DNA from: Lichenicoccus sp965213775
Lineage (GTDB): Bacteria > Pseudomonadota > Alphaproteobacteria > Acetobacterales > Acetobacteraceae
Direction of reading: 5' to 3'
Length of the DNA: 64,000 nt
Assembly (NCBI GenBank): GCA_965213775.1
Contig: CBDCAC010000004.1
Location: 1-64,000, forward strand
Shown one piece after another: positions 44,660-53,247 of this stretch. The stretch's first letter is position 1. Each line of letters opens with the position of its first letter. Under the pieces are notes generated by a model. That model ran no database searches. It was not told the origin of the DNA and saw only the letters and a program-made list of their open reading frames with translations. The position numbers were made by a program, and so were the translations under genes.

Positions 44660-46102
44660 CTACCAGCGCAGCCAGATCCCGCGATCATTGTCGTAGACGA
44701 AAGTCATCGGCGTCGACGGCGTGATCGAGGACGACGCGCCGACCACCGTCAGGCCGGCGGTGGTGGTGAGGCCCAGCGACGTCACCGAACACTCCGAGGC
44801 GACGTGGAAGGGCTGCTTGGGAAGCGGACTGGCCGGCATCGCGATCGTCAGCGAGGCCAGCGTGCCGCTGCAGACCAGGATGATGCCGGTGGAGCCCGCC
44901 ACCGCGACCTGGGTGCTGCCGCTGGTCGCACCCACCGGGCCGGGCGAGCTGTCGACCATGCCGCCCTTCGGCGTGATCGTGAACAGCGCCTGGGTCGTGG
45001 GCGTCAACCCCTTCGGATTGGTCGCCTGCAGGATCGCCGTCGTGTAGCTGCCCTGATAGACCGCGCCGACGGCGTGGCTGCCGCGGTCGTTGCTGAAGTT
45101 GGTCGCCGAGGACACCGACAGGATGTCGTCGTTGACCGCGCTGACGCTCTGCAGCCCCTCGAGCCAGCCCTTGCCGGAGACTCCGGCGCCGACCAGGAAG
45201 CCGATGGCCATGTTCTGGTTGCCGTTATTGCCCAGCCAGACGCCGTAGCCGCCGACATTGGTCGAGAAGTTGGCCGCGTCGATCTCGATCCCGTGGATCA
45301 GGCCGCTGGAACCCGGCTCGGCCTCGACGATGAAGTTGGCACCCCAGGCCTGGCCGCCCAGGCCGGGCGCCTGATGCGCGGTCAGATCGACAGAGGAGGC
45401 CAGACCGCTGAACTGCTGCGCGCTGGTGTTGGTGGTGAAGGTGACGGCGGAGCCGGGCGGCAGATCGGCGAGCGTCGGGCTCGACAGACGCAGCACGGTC
45501 GTCCGGGCGCCGATCGAAGCCGAGGCGATGGTCTCGCTCGCGGGCAGGGCGGCGGGCACCGAGGCGGCCAGCGTGCTCAGGGTCTGGAACGAGCCGATCG
45601 CCGAGATGGTGCTGACGTTGCCGACCGCGGCGTTGTTCGACACGGTGATCGAGCTGCTGCCGGGCGGCGCGTCGACCGTGGTCGTCAGCGGCGGGCTGAC
45701 ATAGTCCGCGAGCGCGCCCTTCAGTCCGAACGTCGCAGCCGCGCCGCCGATCGAGGGGATGCTGGGGGTGAACTGCATGCAGACGCCGGACGGGCTGCTG
45801 AGCTGCCCGCTCTCCGGTGCCTGGCAGAGCACGCTGCCCTGGGTCTGGAACATGCCGGCCGCATCGTTGAGCAGCAGCGGCGTGTTGACGGTGGTGAAGG
45901 AGCCGCTGCCGCCCTTCGAGAAGGCCGGCTGCGCCCGCACCGGCACGGCGATCAGGATGGGCACCAGGACCGGCAGGCCGACCAGGATGGACGCGGATGC
46001 GGCCAGCAGGCGCGACGAGAGGCCGCGGGCAGGCGCCGACGACGACGCAGCCGGACGCGGATGTGTTTTCCACATCGTGATGGGTTCTCCGCAGTTCATC
46101 AT
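44660..46102 (-). CDS. Large secreted Ser/Thr/Ala-rich protein, unknown function
   Basis: A 480-residue protein with a long signal sequence (SRLLAASASILVGLPVLVPILIAVPVRAQP). The mature chain is low-charge and beta-rich, with many Ser/Thr/Gly/Ala residues, like a surface fibre or phage-tail-spike-like protein (IHGIEIDAANFSTNVGGYGVWLGNNGNQN; SYTTAILQATNPKG). Two distant Cys pairs are present. No enzymatic motif is seen. The start at 46102 (ATG ATG) is the first in frame; MWKTHP further in is an alternative. The 46103-46329 gap includes an AT-rich patch at about 46198-46240 that likely holds its promoter. Confidence 0.6.
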   Translation of the reverse strand: MMNCGEPITMWKTHPRPAASSSAPARGLSSRLLAASASILVGLPVLVPILIAVPVRAQPAFSKGGSGSFTTVNTPLLLNDAAGMFQTQGSVLCQAPESGQLSSPSGVCMQFTPSIPSIGGAAATFGLKGALADYVSPPLTTTVDAPPGSSSITVSNNAAVGNVSTISAIGSFQTLSTLAASVPAALPASETIASASIGARTTVLRLSSPTLADLPPGSAVTFTTNTSAQQFSGLASSVDLTAHQAPGLGGQAWGANFIVEAEPGSSGLIHGIEIDAANFSTNVGGYGVWLGNNGNQNMAIGFLVGAGVSGKGWLEGLQSVSAVNDDILSVSSATNFSNDRGSHAVGAVYQGSYTTAILQATNPKGLTPTTQALFTITPKGGMVDSSPGPVGATSGSTQVAVAGSTGIILVCSGTLASLTIAMPASPLPKQPFHVASECSVTSLGLTTTAGLTVVGASSSITPSTPMTFVYDNDRGIWLRW

Positions 46103-46329
46103 GGTGAATGGCCGACCGGGCGTGGTCCACGCGCGGGAGTGGGCCGGTACAGCGGCGCGATGCGCCGGGGAGCATGACGCTTCCCGTCGTCCGGACGCTA
46201 ATGTTTTAGTATCGCATCAAATTAGCATAAGGCGGGTCCGGCGGACAAGCAGGCTTTGCCCACACGACCGAGGCCGCCGTCGAGAGCCGCGCTAGCGAAG
46301 CGTCGGGGAGTTCCGGTCGATGCCGCGCG

Positions 46330-46674
46330 TCAGCGCGCGCGACGCCTGGCCATGCGCCGCCTGATCCGACCGCTCCGGCGGCGCCAGACCCGTCGCGCGC
46401 GCCACAGGGCGAACATCAGCAGCGCCGCGATCACCGTGAACACGAGGACCTCGGTGACGAACCGGCTGATCATCATCAGGGTGGGAATCGTGGCGCGATC
46501 CGGCGAGCGGTCCTCGGAGAGCAGTCCGAGGAGGACGCCGACCGCCAGCGGCCAGGGCCACCTCCACCGGAGCGCCCGCTGCCACAGCGAGGCGGGCTTC
46601 AGTCCGCAGTTCGGACAGGTTCCGACCCGGTCGTCGAACTCCACGTAGCAGCCCCGACACGTAACACGCGCCAT
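46330..46674 (-). CDS. Small zinc-ribbon membrane protein
   Basis: A 114-residue protein. The N-terminus has two CxxC pairs (CRGCYVEF and CPNCGLKP) forming a zinc ribbon. A TM segment lies at about residues 40-55 and another at about 68-92 (FVTEVLVFTVIAALLMFALW), and the C-terminus is strongly basic. The function is unknown. The ATG at 46674 gives the complete ribbon. Confidence 0.68.
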   Translation of the reverse strand: MARVTCRGCYVEFDDRVGTCPNCGLKPASLWQRALRWRWPWPLAVGVLLGLLSEDRSPDRATIPTLMMISRFVTEVLVFTVIAALLMFALWRARRVWRRRSGRIRRRMARRRAR

Positions 46675-46739
46675 GGATCATCCCATCACAGTCCCGCGAG
46701 ACATATAGCACGCCTCGCAGCGGGGCGACTCCCCCCCCC

Positions 46740-47419
46740 TCTCCCGGCCTCGCCGGCGCCTTCCTGCTCGCCTTCCCTGCCGTGTTCTCCATCGTCAACC
46801 CGCTCGGCGCCGCCCCGGTGTTCGCAGAGGTGACGGCCGAACGCACCAGCGACGAGCGCGCGCCTGGCGGCACGGGTGGCGTCATACGGCTTCCTGATCC
46901 TGTTCGTCCCGCTGTGGCTGGGCAGCGCGCTGCTGCACTTCTTCGGCATCACCATCGGCGCGCTGCGCATCGCCGGCGGGCTGGTGGTGGCGGTGCGTGC
47001 CTGGGGCCTGCTGCAGGCGCCGGAGGCGAACAAGGAGCGCCAGGCGCGGCCAGGATGGCCGCACCGTGGCCGCCGCGGACGTCGCCGACACCGCCTTCTT
47101 CCCGCTCACCATGCCGTTCACGGTCGGCCCCGGCAGCGTCTCGGTCGGCATCGCGCTGAGCGCCGAGCGGCCGCAGGCCGGCGGCATCGCGGCACTGCTC
47201 TGGTTCGGCGCCGCCGTCACCGCGGCCGCCGCGCTGGTCTGCGTCACCGTCTGGATCGCCCATGCCGGTTCGCAGCGGGTCGTCCGCCTGCTCGGACGGT
47301 CCGGTGCACGGATCGTCACGCGCCTGCTCTCGCTCATCCTGCTGTGCATCGGCGTGCAGATCGTGGCGTGGGGCGTGCAGGACATCGTGCTGCCGATGCT
47401 GGGCCGCGCGCCGGGGTGA
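46740..47419 (+). pseudogene. Frameshifted MarC-family membrane protein gene
   Basis: The MarC pattern is spread over three frames. GAFLLAFPAVFSIVNPLGAAPVFAEVT is in the first. ASYGFLILFVPLWLGSALLHFFGITIGALRIAGGL follows from about 46862 in the second. ADTAFFPLTMPFTVGPGSVSVGIAL to the stop at 47419 follows from about 47045 in the third. At least two indels are needed, and no start codon is obvious behind a long C-tract at 46730-46739. The gene is either decayed or affected by sequencing errors. MarC proteins are integral membrane proteins of unclear function. Confidence 0.8.
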
Positions 47420-47593
47420 GCGCCGAGGTCAGCACCGGGAGTGACGACGGGGGTATCCAAATGACAGCGGACGCCCTATATGACATTCATCGGTGTTTCG
47501 TTCAGTCAGCCAGTCCGTCCTAACGTCGGCCTTTCGTTGTGTTCGAGCAGATGGGTCGTCTTTCTGGTGGCCTCCGAGTTCAGGAGACGGATC

Positions 47594-47800
47594 ATGCCAA
47601 GCGGCACCGTAAAGTGGTTCAACCCGACCAAGGGCTTCGGCTTCATTCAGCCGAGCGATGGATCGAGCGACGTGTTCGTGCATATCTCCGCCGTCGAGCG
47701 GGCCGGAATGCGCAGCCTCAACGAGGGCCAGAAGCTCGATTTCGAGCTCGAGAACGGCCAGCGCGGCAAGGTCTCGGCGGTCAACCTCAAGGCCGAATAG
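47594..47800 (+). CDS. Cold-shock-domain protein
   Basis: A 68-residue CspA-like protein with both RNA-binding motifs (KWFNPTKGFGFI and DVFVHISAVE). The frame is open upstream, but the ATG at 47594 gives the canonical MPSGTVKWFN start and follows CAGGAGACGG. Its upstream region of about 170 bases has no gene and includes a T-rich stretch, compatible with the long leader typical of csp mRNAs. A strong hairpin follows the stop. Confidence 0.94.
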   Translation: MPSGTVKWFNPTKGFGFIQPSDGSSDVFVHISAVERAGMRSLNEGQKLDFELENGQRGKVSAVNLKAE

Positions 47801-47806
47801 CATCAA

Positions 47807-47836
47807 CGGCAGACCCGCTGTCCGGCAGGTCTGCCG
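47807..47836 (+). terminator. Stem-loop after the cold-shock gene
   Basis: CGGCAGACC and GGTCTGCCG pair perfectly around a 12-base loop, 7 bases after the csp stop. There is no T-run, so it may be a terminator that depends on Rho or a stabilising hairpin. Confidence 0.6.
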
Positions 47837-47870
47837 AGGCGAGGGCCTGCAATTTCAAGGATAGAATGGA

Positions 47871-48089
47871 ATGGCAGGTCATCGTTACGCAATCGGCGAT
47901 AAGATAGAGATCAGGCGCTCGACGCATCAGGTCGATGTCGGCCCCTATACCGTGGTGCGGCTGCTGCCCAACGATCAGATGGATCGCGAATACCGCGTCA
48001 AGCACGAGCGCGGCGGTCAGGAGCGCGTGGTCGCGGAGAGCGCCATGGTCGCCAGCGACGCGCCGCCTCCGATCCGACTGTTCCGCTGA
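47871..48089 (+). CDS. Small conserved hypothetical protein
   Basis: A 72-residue protein (MAGHRYAIGDKIEIRRSTHQVDVGPYTVVRLLPNDQMDREYRVKH in pieces) with a beta-strand-rich, SH3-like look. AAGGAT precedes the ATG. Similar proteins occur in alphaproteobacteria without assigned function. The region 48090-48334 after it shows no gene. Confidence 0.6.
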   Translation: MAGHRYAIGDKIEIRRSTHQVDVGPYTVVRLLPNDQMDREYRVKHERGGQERVVAESAMVASDAPPPIRLFR

Positions 48090-48334
48090 TCGATCGTCGA
48101 CAACGCGCCGGGGCGCGCCGCAGCGAGAATCCACGCGGACCTTGACCTGGGCTCTGCGTGTCCGCGCGTATCGTTGCACAGGCAGCGGAATTGCTTCGAT
48201 AGGATCGCAGGCATATCCGCCGGATGCCTCGCTCCGCCGCTGCCTCGACATCCGGGCACGCGACAGACCGGCGACGCGGGCAGCGAGCCTTCGGGCGCAC
48301 CCGGGTTCGCCGGGTGCCAACCAGGACCTCCATC

Positions 48335-48556
48335 ATGCCCCCGAAAAAGCGCATACTCAGCAGCTTCGTCACCTTCGACATCCTGTACGAGGACGGCTCC
48401 AAGAGCTCGAATCGCCGGGTTCCGGCGGCGGAATTGCTCGGACTGGACGGCGACGGTCCGGCCAAGGCGATCCTGGAGGCGCAGGATCGCGAAATCGGCC
48501 TCGCCTCCGGACGTCCACGCGGACCGATCAAACGCCTGATCCGCTCGCAGGTATGA
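48335..48556 (+). CDS. Small hypothetical protein
   Basis: A 73-residue protein (MPPKKRILSSFVTFDILYEDGSKSSNR at the start, with a positively charged C-terminus RPRGPIKRLIRSQV). A hydrophobic beta stretch and two basic ends suggest nucleic-acid contact, but no family is recognised. AGGACC lies 8 bases before the ATG; the frame extends upstream to 48224 without clear support. Confidence 0.5.
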   Translation: MPPKKRILSSFVTFDILYEDGSKSSNRRVPAAELLGLDGDGPAKAILEAQDREIGLASGRPRGPIKRLIRSQV

Positions 48557-48762
48557 TGATGACGTCGAAACGAGCAGCTACAACGCGGCGCGATCTGACG
48601 TAACAAGGCGAAACGACAAATAAACGTCAATAACAGGGTGGATCCGCGCGCGTTAAAACGATGTTAGTGGACGTTATCGCTGCTGCTTTCTAACGGAAAT
48701 TGCTTTATTACTAATCCAACTCGCGCGATGCATCCGGGTCCCGCATCCGGTCAGGAGACGCA
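48557..48762 (+). promoter_or_regulatory. AT-rich regulatory region upstream of the LuxR-type gene
   Basis: About 200 bases with much lower GC than the surroundings, including AAATAAACGTCAATAACA, TTAAAACGATGTTAGTGG and GCTTTATTACTAATCC. No gene is seen. It probably contains the promoter and operators of the regulator at 48763. No specific box can be assigned by eye. Confidence 0.4.
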
Positions 48763-49569
48763 ATGTTGGACTTCGGCAGCCTCACGATCACGGCGATCTG
48801 CGACGGCGACGACGCGCCGCCGCCCAGAGATCGCGAGACCGGCGATCCACCGCGGTTCGACCCCGCCTCGCAGACCGCGGCCGAGCCGTTCGCCGAGACC
48901 TGCGCCGGGAGCCTGCGGATCGGGCTGATCGACTGCTACCAGTTCACCCAGGATTGCCTGGTCAGGGCCTTCGGCGACCTGCAGCCGCGCTTCACCATGA
49001 TCCCGTTCTCTACCGCGCGGGAGTGCATCCTGAACGCGGACCAGGGGTTTGACCTGGTCCTGTATCACGCGCATGCCTCCGAGGCCGAGAGCGTGCAAAA
49101 TATCTCGATGCTGCTGCGAAGCTTGAGCGGCGTGCCGCTGATCGTGCTCTCCGATGCCGAGGACGCGCACCAGCCCGAGACGATCTGCAGCATGCTACAG
49201 CAGGGCGCACACGGGTTCATCCCGACCCGCAGCATGGGCATCCCGATGATCGTGGCGGCGATCCGGCTGGTCGAGGCGGGCGGCACCTTCGCGCCGCTGG
49301 ATATCCTGTTCAAGGATGGCCAGCACGCTGCGGAGCCCAAGACGGCGCCGTCGCGTCAGGATCGACTGACGTCGCGGCAGATCATCGTCCTGCGTCATCT
49401 GCAGCAGGGCCACGCGAACAAGATCATCGCCCACGAGCTCGGAATGAGCGAGAGCACGGTCAAGGTCCATGTCCGCAACATCATGCGCAAGATGGGCGCC
49501 ACCAACCGGACGCAGGCGGTCTACAAGGCGCAGGGCGTGCTTCGCGTGCAGCATGCCGCCGGCTGCTAA
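48763..49569 (+). CDS. LuxR/NarL-type regulator with a degenerate receiver domain
   Basis: A 268-residue protein. Residues about 55-170 have a receiver-like fold (LRIGLIDCYQFTQDCLVRAF), but the position of the phospho-acceptor reads DLVLYHAHAS, with His/Tyr in place of Asp. Residues about 200-262 form the LuxR HTH (LTSRQIIVLRHLQQGHANKIIAHELGMSESTVKVHVRNIMRKMG). The first 50 residues are acidic and probably disordered. CAGGAGACG precedes the ATG. A phosphorylation-independent regulator is likely. It is preceded by an AT-rich promoter region, with no sensor kinase nearby. Confidence 0.85.
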   Translation: MLDFGSLTITAICDGDDAPPPRDRETGDPPRFDPASQTAAEPFAETCAGSLRIGLIDCYQFTQDCLVRAFGDLQPRFTMIPFSTARECILNADQGFDLVLYHAHASEAESVQNISMLLRSLSGVPLIVLSDAEDAHQPETICSMLQQGAHGFIPTRSMGIPMIVAAIRLVEAGGTFAPLDILFKDGQHAAEPKTAPSRQDRLTSRQIIVLRHLQQGHANKIIAHELGMSESTVKVHVRNIMRKMGATNRTQAVYKAQGVLRVQHAAGC

Positions 49570-49653
49570 GGCATACGTTCGCGAACCGGTGCATGATCAT
49601 CCCGCATCGTCGACGTCGCGCGCCGCACGCGCGGCGCGCTGATCGCGCGGCCG

Positions 49654-50988
49654 GTGCGGCTCAGGCGGACCGGGTTCCCGCTCGCCGCCTTGCTCTACCT
49701 GCTGTTCGCGACGATGGGGGCGTTGCTGGTGGCGCCGACGATGCCGCCGTTCCAGAATGCCGACGAGGCCAACCACCTCTACCGCGCCGACCAGATCAGC
49801 CATCTCGGCCTGCTGGCGCAGCGCCTGCCGGACGGCGAACAGGGCGGATATGTCGATGCCGGGCTGCCCGACGCCGCCGCGCGCTTCTCGGCGATCCCGT
49901 TCCATGTCGACCGCAAGGTATCGCGCGCCATGTATCGCCCGCAGGGCTGGGGCAGCCCGGTCGCGGTCGGATTTCCCAACACCGCGATCTATCCGCCATC
50001 CTTCTACCTGCCCCAGGCCCTGGTCCTCGCGGTCGCCCGCGCCTCGCACCGGACGGTGCTGCAGGGGGTCCTGGCGGCGCGGTTCGCGAGCGCGGGCGCG
50101 ACGATCCTGCTCGGAACCGCCGCGATCGCGCTCGCCGGCGGCGCCGAGACCTGGCTGTTCACGCTGCTGCTGCTGCCGATGTCCCTGAGCCTGACCGCGG
50201 CGGCGTCGCAGGACGCGCCGCTGCTCGGCTGCACCGCACTGGCCGCGGCACTCGCGGGCCGGCTGCGGCGGCAGGGCGACGTCTCGGCCCTGCTGGTCGC
50301 GGCACTGCTGCTGGCGACGGTCGGCATGGCGAGGCCGCCCTACGCCGGCTTCGCCCTGCTGCTGCTGGCGGCGCGGGCCGCGCTGCGGATCCGGCTCGCC
50401 GCCATCGCCCTGGCGCTCGCCCCGGTGCTGGGCTGGACGCTGCTGAACGGCCCGCACGTCGTGCTGCCGTTCTCCCCGGCGGCGCAGGCGCGTGGCCTGA
50501 TCGCCGCACCCTGGCGGCTGTTCTCCATCCTGCCCGCGACCCTGCGCATGCACGGACCGGCGTTGCTGCGCAGCTTCATCGGCGAGCCAGGCTGGCTGGA
50601 TGTCGACCTGCCGCGGGCCTACCACTTGCTGGCCTGCCTGGTCCTGGCGGCGGCGTCGCTGCTGAGCTTCGGCCGCGGCCGCTCATGCCAATTTCAGCCG
50701 ATGCGCCCGTGGCGCCTGGCAGAGTGGACGGGGCTGCTCGGCATCCTGGCGGCGGCCGGCGGCGTGATGCTGGTGCAATACCTGACCTGGACCGCGACGG
50801 GGGCGGCCGCGATCGAAGGGTTGCAGGGGCGCTACTTCATCCCGCCGGCGCTGATGCTGGCGGCACTCGCCGATGGAGGACCGCCACGGGCACGGTGGTC
50901 GGTGCTGCTGCGCCGGACCGTCCTGCTGTTCCCGATGCTGGGCCTGCCGGTGCTGATGCAGGCCCTGCTGCTGCGCTACTATCGCTGA
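49654..50988 (+). CDS. DUF2142-type multi-TM membrane protein, probable glycosyltransferase-related
   Basis: A 444-residue protein with about ten TM segments. The signature near the N-terminus (PPFQNADEANHLYRADQIS) resembles the acidic first-loop motif of GT-C transferases, and the C-terminal GLQGRYFIPPALML is typical of DUF2142. A role in surface polysaccharide assembly is likely but unproven. The start is GTG at 49654; no ATG is in frame upstream. It ends in front of a repeat that separates it from the convergent glycosyltransferase operon. Confidence 0.78.
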   Translation: MRLRRTGFPLAALLYLLFATMGALLVAPTMPPFQNADEANHLYRADQISHLGLLAQRLPDGEQGGYVDAGLPDAAARFSAIPFHVDRKVSRAMYRPQGWGSPVAVGFPNTAIYPPSFYLPQALVLAVARASHRTVLQGVLAARFASAGATILLGTAAIALAGGAETWLFTLLLLPMSLSLTAAASQDAPLLGCTALAAALAGRLRRQGDVSALLVAALLLATVGMARPPYAGFALLLLAARAALRIRLAAIALALAPVLGWTLLNGPHVVLPFSPAAQARGLIAAPWRLFSILPATLRMHGPALLRSFIGEPGWLDVDLPRAYHLLACLVLAAASLLSFGRGRSCQFQPMRPWRLAEWTGLLGILAAAGGVMLVQYLTWTATGAAAIEGLQGRYFIPPALMLAALADGGPPRARWSVLLRRTVLLFPMLGLPVLMQALLLRYYR

Positions 50989-51045
50989 TCAAGCACGCGA
51001 ACCAAAGCCAGAGCCCCGACTGAACCCTAACGATTGGGGTCTGGG

Positions 51046-51088
51046 GCCCCCGACCCCAGCGGGTCGAGGGCGGAGCCCTCGCCTCGCT
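51046..51088. repeat. Dispersed intergenic repeat, partial copy 3
   Basis: GGGGTCTGGGGC...GACCCCAGCGGGTCGAGGGC...GCCCTCGCC resembles the second half of the copy at 38214-38340. It lies between convergent genes and can form strong hairpins. Confidence 0.6.
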
Positions 51089-52159
51089 TCATCGGACCGG
51101 AACCTCGGCCAGATACCGCTCCAGCTCGCGCGCCCGCGCCACCCCGGTATGGCCCGCCAGCACGATCTCCCGCGCCCGTGCCGCGATCGTGCGGCGGCGC
51201 GGCTCGTCGATCGACAGCAGCGCGTCGACGACGGCCTCGCCGTCGTCGGCGATCAGGATCGCCTCGCCGTCCGGCAGCAACGCTTCCAGACCGTCCCAGC
51301 GGTCGCTGATGATCGGCGTGCCGCAGGCCGCCGCCTCGAACAGCCGCACGCTCGGCGACCAGCCGGCGGCGATCATGTCGGCGCGGGTGACGTTGAGGGT
51401 GAAGCGCTGCGCGCCGTAGAACCCGGCATGCAGGTCGGGCGGCAGGTGCTCGATCCGCTCGACGTTGCCCGGCCAGTCGATCTCGGGCGGGTATTGCGGC
51501 CCGGCGACGACGAAGCGGCGATCCGGCAGCCGTGCCGCCGGCTCCAGCAGCAGACGCTGCAGCGCCGGCTGCCGGTCCGGGCTGTAGGTGCCGAGGTAGC
51601 CGAGATCCCAGCGCCAGACGGGCGGCTGCGGCGGCGGCATGTAGCGGGTCTCGTCGACGGCGCAGTACAGGGCGCGCGGCCTGAGTGCCGCGTAATGCTG
51701 CGACAGCTGCGACAGCGCCGGACCGCCGGAGAACGACAGGTAGAGGTCCAGCCGCGCCAGCTGCGCAGCACCCAGGTAGGCGCAGTCGCCGCGCCCGAGA
51801 GCTGCCAGCGTCACAGGGGTGTCGATGTCGTAGAAGGCGCGCCGGCCGCCGGCGAGCGACAGCACCAGCTCCAGCACCGCGATCCCGTCGGGCACGTAGG
51901 AGCCGACCACCACCGCGTCCGCCTCGGCGAGGTCAACGGCGAAGCGGGTCCGCAGCGCGTCGAGGTCGCGGTACAGGGCGAGCGTGCAGAAATCCGGCGC
52001 CGGCAGATCGCGGTGGGCGGCATACCACGGCACGTCGCGCTCCAGGAACAGCACCCGGTGGCCGAGCCCGGACAGGCCGCGCAGCAGTGCGCGATAGGTG
52101 GTGGCGTGCCCGTTGCCCCACGACGAGCTCAGGGAGAGGCCCAGCACGACGATCCTCAT
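51089..52159 (-). CDS. CgeB-like glycosyltransferase, paralogue 1
   Basis: A 356-residue GT-B-type protein. It begins MRIVVLGLSLSSSWGNGHATTYRAL with the G-x-N/H-x-T pattern shared by the next two genes. It has the C-terminal CgeB/Glyco_trans_1_2 region (SVRLFEAAACGTPIISDRWDGLEALL). It is probably a cytoplasmic transferase using a nucleotide sugar. The ATG overlaps the upstream stop by 4 bases. Last gene of a seven-gene operon. Confidence 0.83.
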   Translation of the reverse strand: MRIVVLGLSLSSSWGNGHATTYRALLRGLSGLGHRVLFLERDVPWYAAHRDLPAPDFCTLALYRDLDALRTRFAVDLAEADAVVVGSYVPDGIAVLELVLSLAGGRRAFYDIDTPVTLAALGRGDCAYLGAAQLARLDLYLSFSGGPALSQLSQHYAALRPRALYCAVDETRYMPPPQPPVWRWDLGYLGTYSPDRQPALQRLLLEPAARLPDRRFVVAGPQYPPEIDWPGNVERIEHLPPDLHAGFYGAQRFTLNVTRADMIAAGWSPSVRLFEAAACGTPIISDRWDGLEALLPDGEAILIADDGEAVVDALLSIDEPRRRTIAARAREIVLAGHTGVARARELERYLAEVPVR

Positions 52160-53247
52160 GGGCGGCCCTCCCGGCGCCGCGCCAGCGCCTGCCGCAGCAC
52201 GCGGTCGAGCTCCACCGCGCGGCGGTCGTAGGTGTGCTCGTCCAGCACCCGCCGCCGTCCGGCGGCACCGATCCGCGACGCGTCGGCCGGGCTCACGCCG
52301 CGCACCGCCTCGACCACGTCGGCGCCGTCGCGCACCACCAGCACCTCCTCGCCGGGTGCCAGGAACAGCGCGAGCCCGGCCCAGTCATCGGTCATCAGGC
52401 AGGCGCCGGCGCCGGCGACCTCGAACACCCGCGTCGCCGGCGAGAAGCCGGTCGAGGCCATGCTGTCGCGGCTGATGTTGAGCACCATGCGGGCGCTGGC
52501 GTTCAGCGCGTTGTGGGAGGCGGTTGCGACGTGGCCGAGCTTGACCAGGTTGGCCGGGACCGTCTTGTCGTCCCAGCCGGAACCGCCGAGCAGGAAGCGC
52601 GCCTGCGGCAGCATCGCCGCCGGATGCAGGAAGAAGCGCTCGACGCGCGCCTCGCGGTCGGGCAGCCGGTTGCCGAGGAAGGTCAGGTCGGCGGCGTATC
52701 GCGGATCCGCCGCCACCGGATGGTGGGTGTCGGGGTCGAGCGCGTTGTAGATCGGCACGCACGCCGCAGCGCCGAGCGCGGCGTAGGCCTCGACCACCGG
52801 CGCGCCGCCGCCATAGGTCAGCACCAGGTCCAGCGCCGGCAGTGCCAGGCGCAGCGGATGGCGCGGCTGCGGCCGTATCTCGGCCAGCGTGGCCGGCGCG
52901 TCGACGTCCCAGAACACGCGCAGCGCGTCCGCCCGCGCGCCCTGCAGCATCCCGGCCAGCAGCGCCTCGTCGGCATAGCCGACGCCGCTCGCCTTGATCA
53001 CCACGTCCGCGTCGGCGGACGCGGAGAGGGCCGCGCGCACCCCCTCGTCGGTCGCGGGATAGACCCGCACCCTGCACCAGTCCGGCGGCTCGATGTCGCG
53101 GTGGCTCTGGCGGTCGAACGCGTCGGGCTCGTGAAAGGTGATCGCGTGCCCGTGCGAGGCGAGTGCCCGCAGGATGCCGCGGTAGTAGGTCGCGGCCCCG
53201 TTCCAGTACGAGGAGAGCAGGCTGGAGCCGTACAGCGCGATCCTCAC
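52156..53247 (-). CDS. CgeB-like glycosyltransferase, paralogue 2
   Basis: A 363-residue protein closely related in layout to its neighbours: MRIALYGSSLLSSYWNGAATYYRGILRAL at the start and TRVFEVAGAGACLMTDDW near the C-terminus. GTG at 53247 is the start, overlapping the upstream stop as GTGA; the open frame further upstream is a shadow. Donor and acceptor are unknown. Tandem paralogues suggest successive additions of similar sugars. Confidence 0.83.
   Translation of the reverse strand: MRIALYGSSLLSSYWNGAATYYRGILRALASHGHAITFHEPDAFDRQSHRDIEPPDWCRVRVYPATDEGVRAALSASADADVVIKASGVGYADEALLAGMLQGARADALRVFWDVDAPATLAEIRPQPRHPLRLALPALDLVLTYGGGAPVVEAYAALGAAACVPIYNALDPDTHHPVAADPRYAADLTFLGNRLPDREARVERFFLHPAAMLPQARFLLGGSGWDDKTVPANLVKLGHVATASHNALNASARMVLNISRDSMASTGFSPATRVFEVAGAGACLMTDDWAGLALFLAPGEEVLVVRDGADVVEAVRGVSPADASRIGAAGRRRVLDEHTYDRRAVELDRVLRQALARRREGRP

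Noticed and set aside
46733..47100. Programmed frameshifting in marC
   Set aside because: Two separate shifts, no slippery site or downstream structure at the second, and no start codon make decay or sequencing error more likely.
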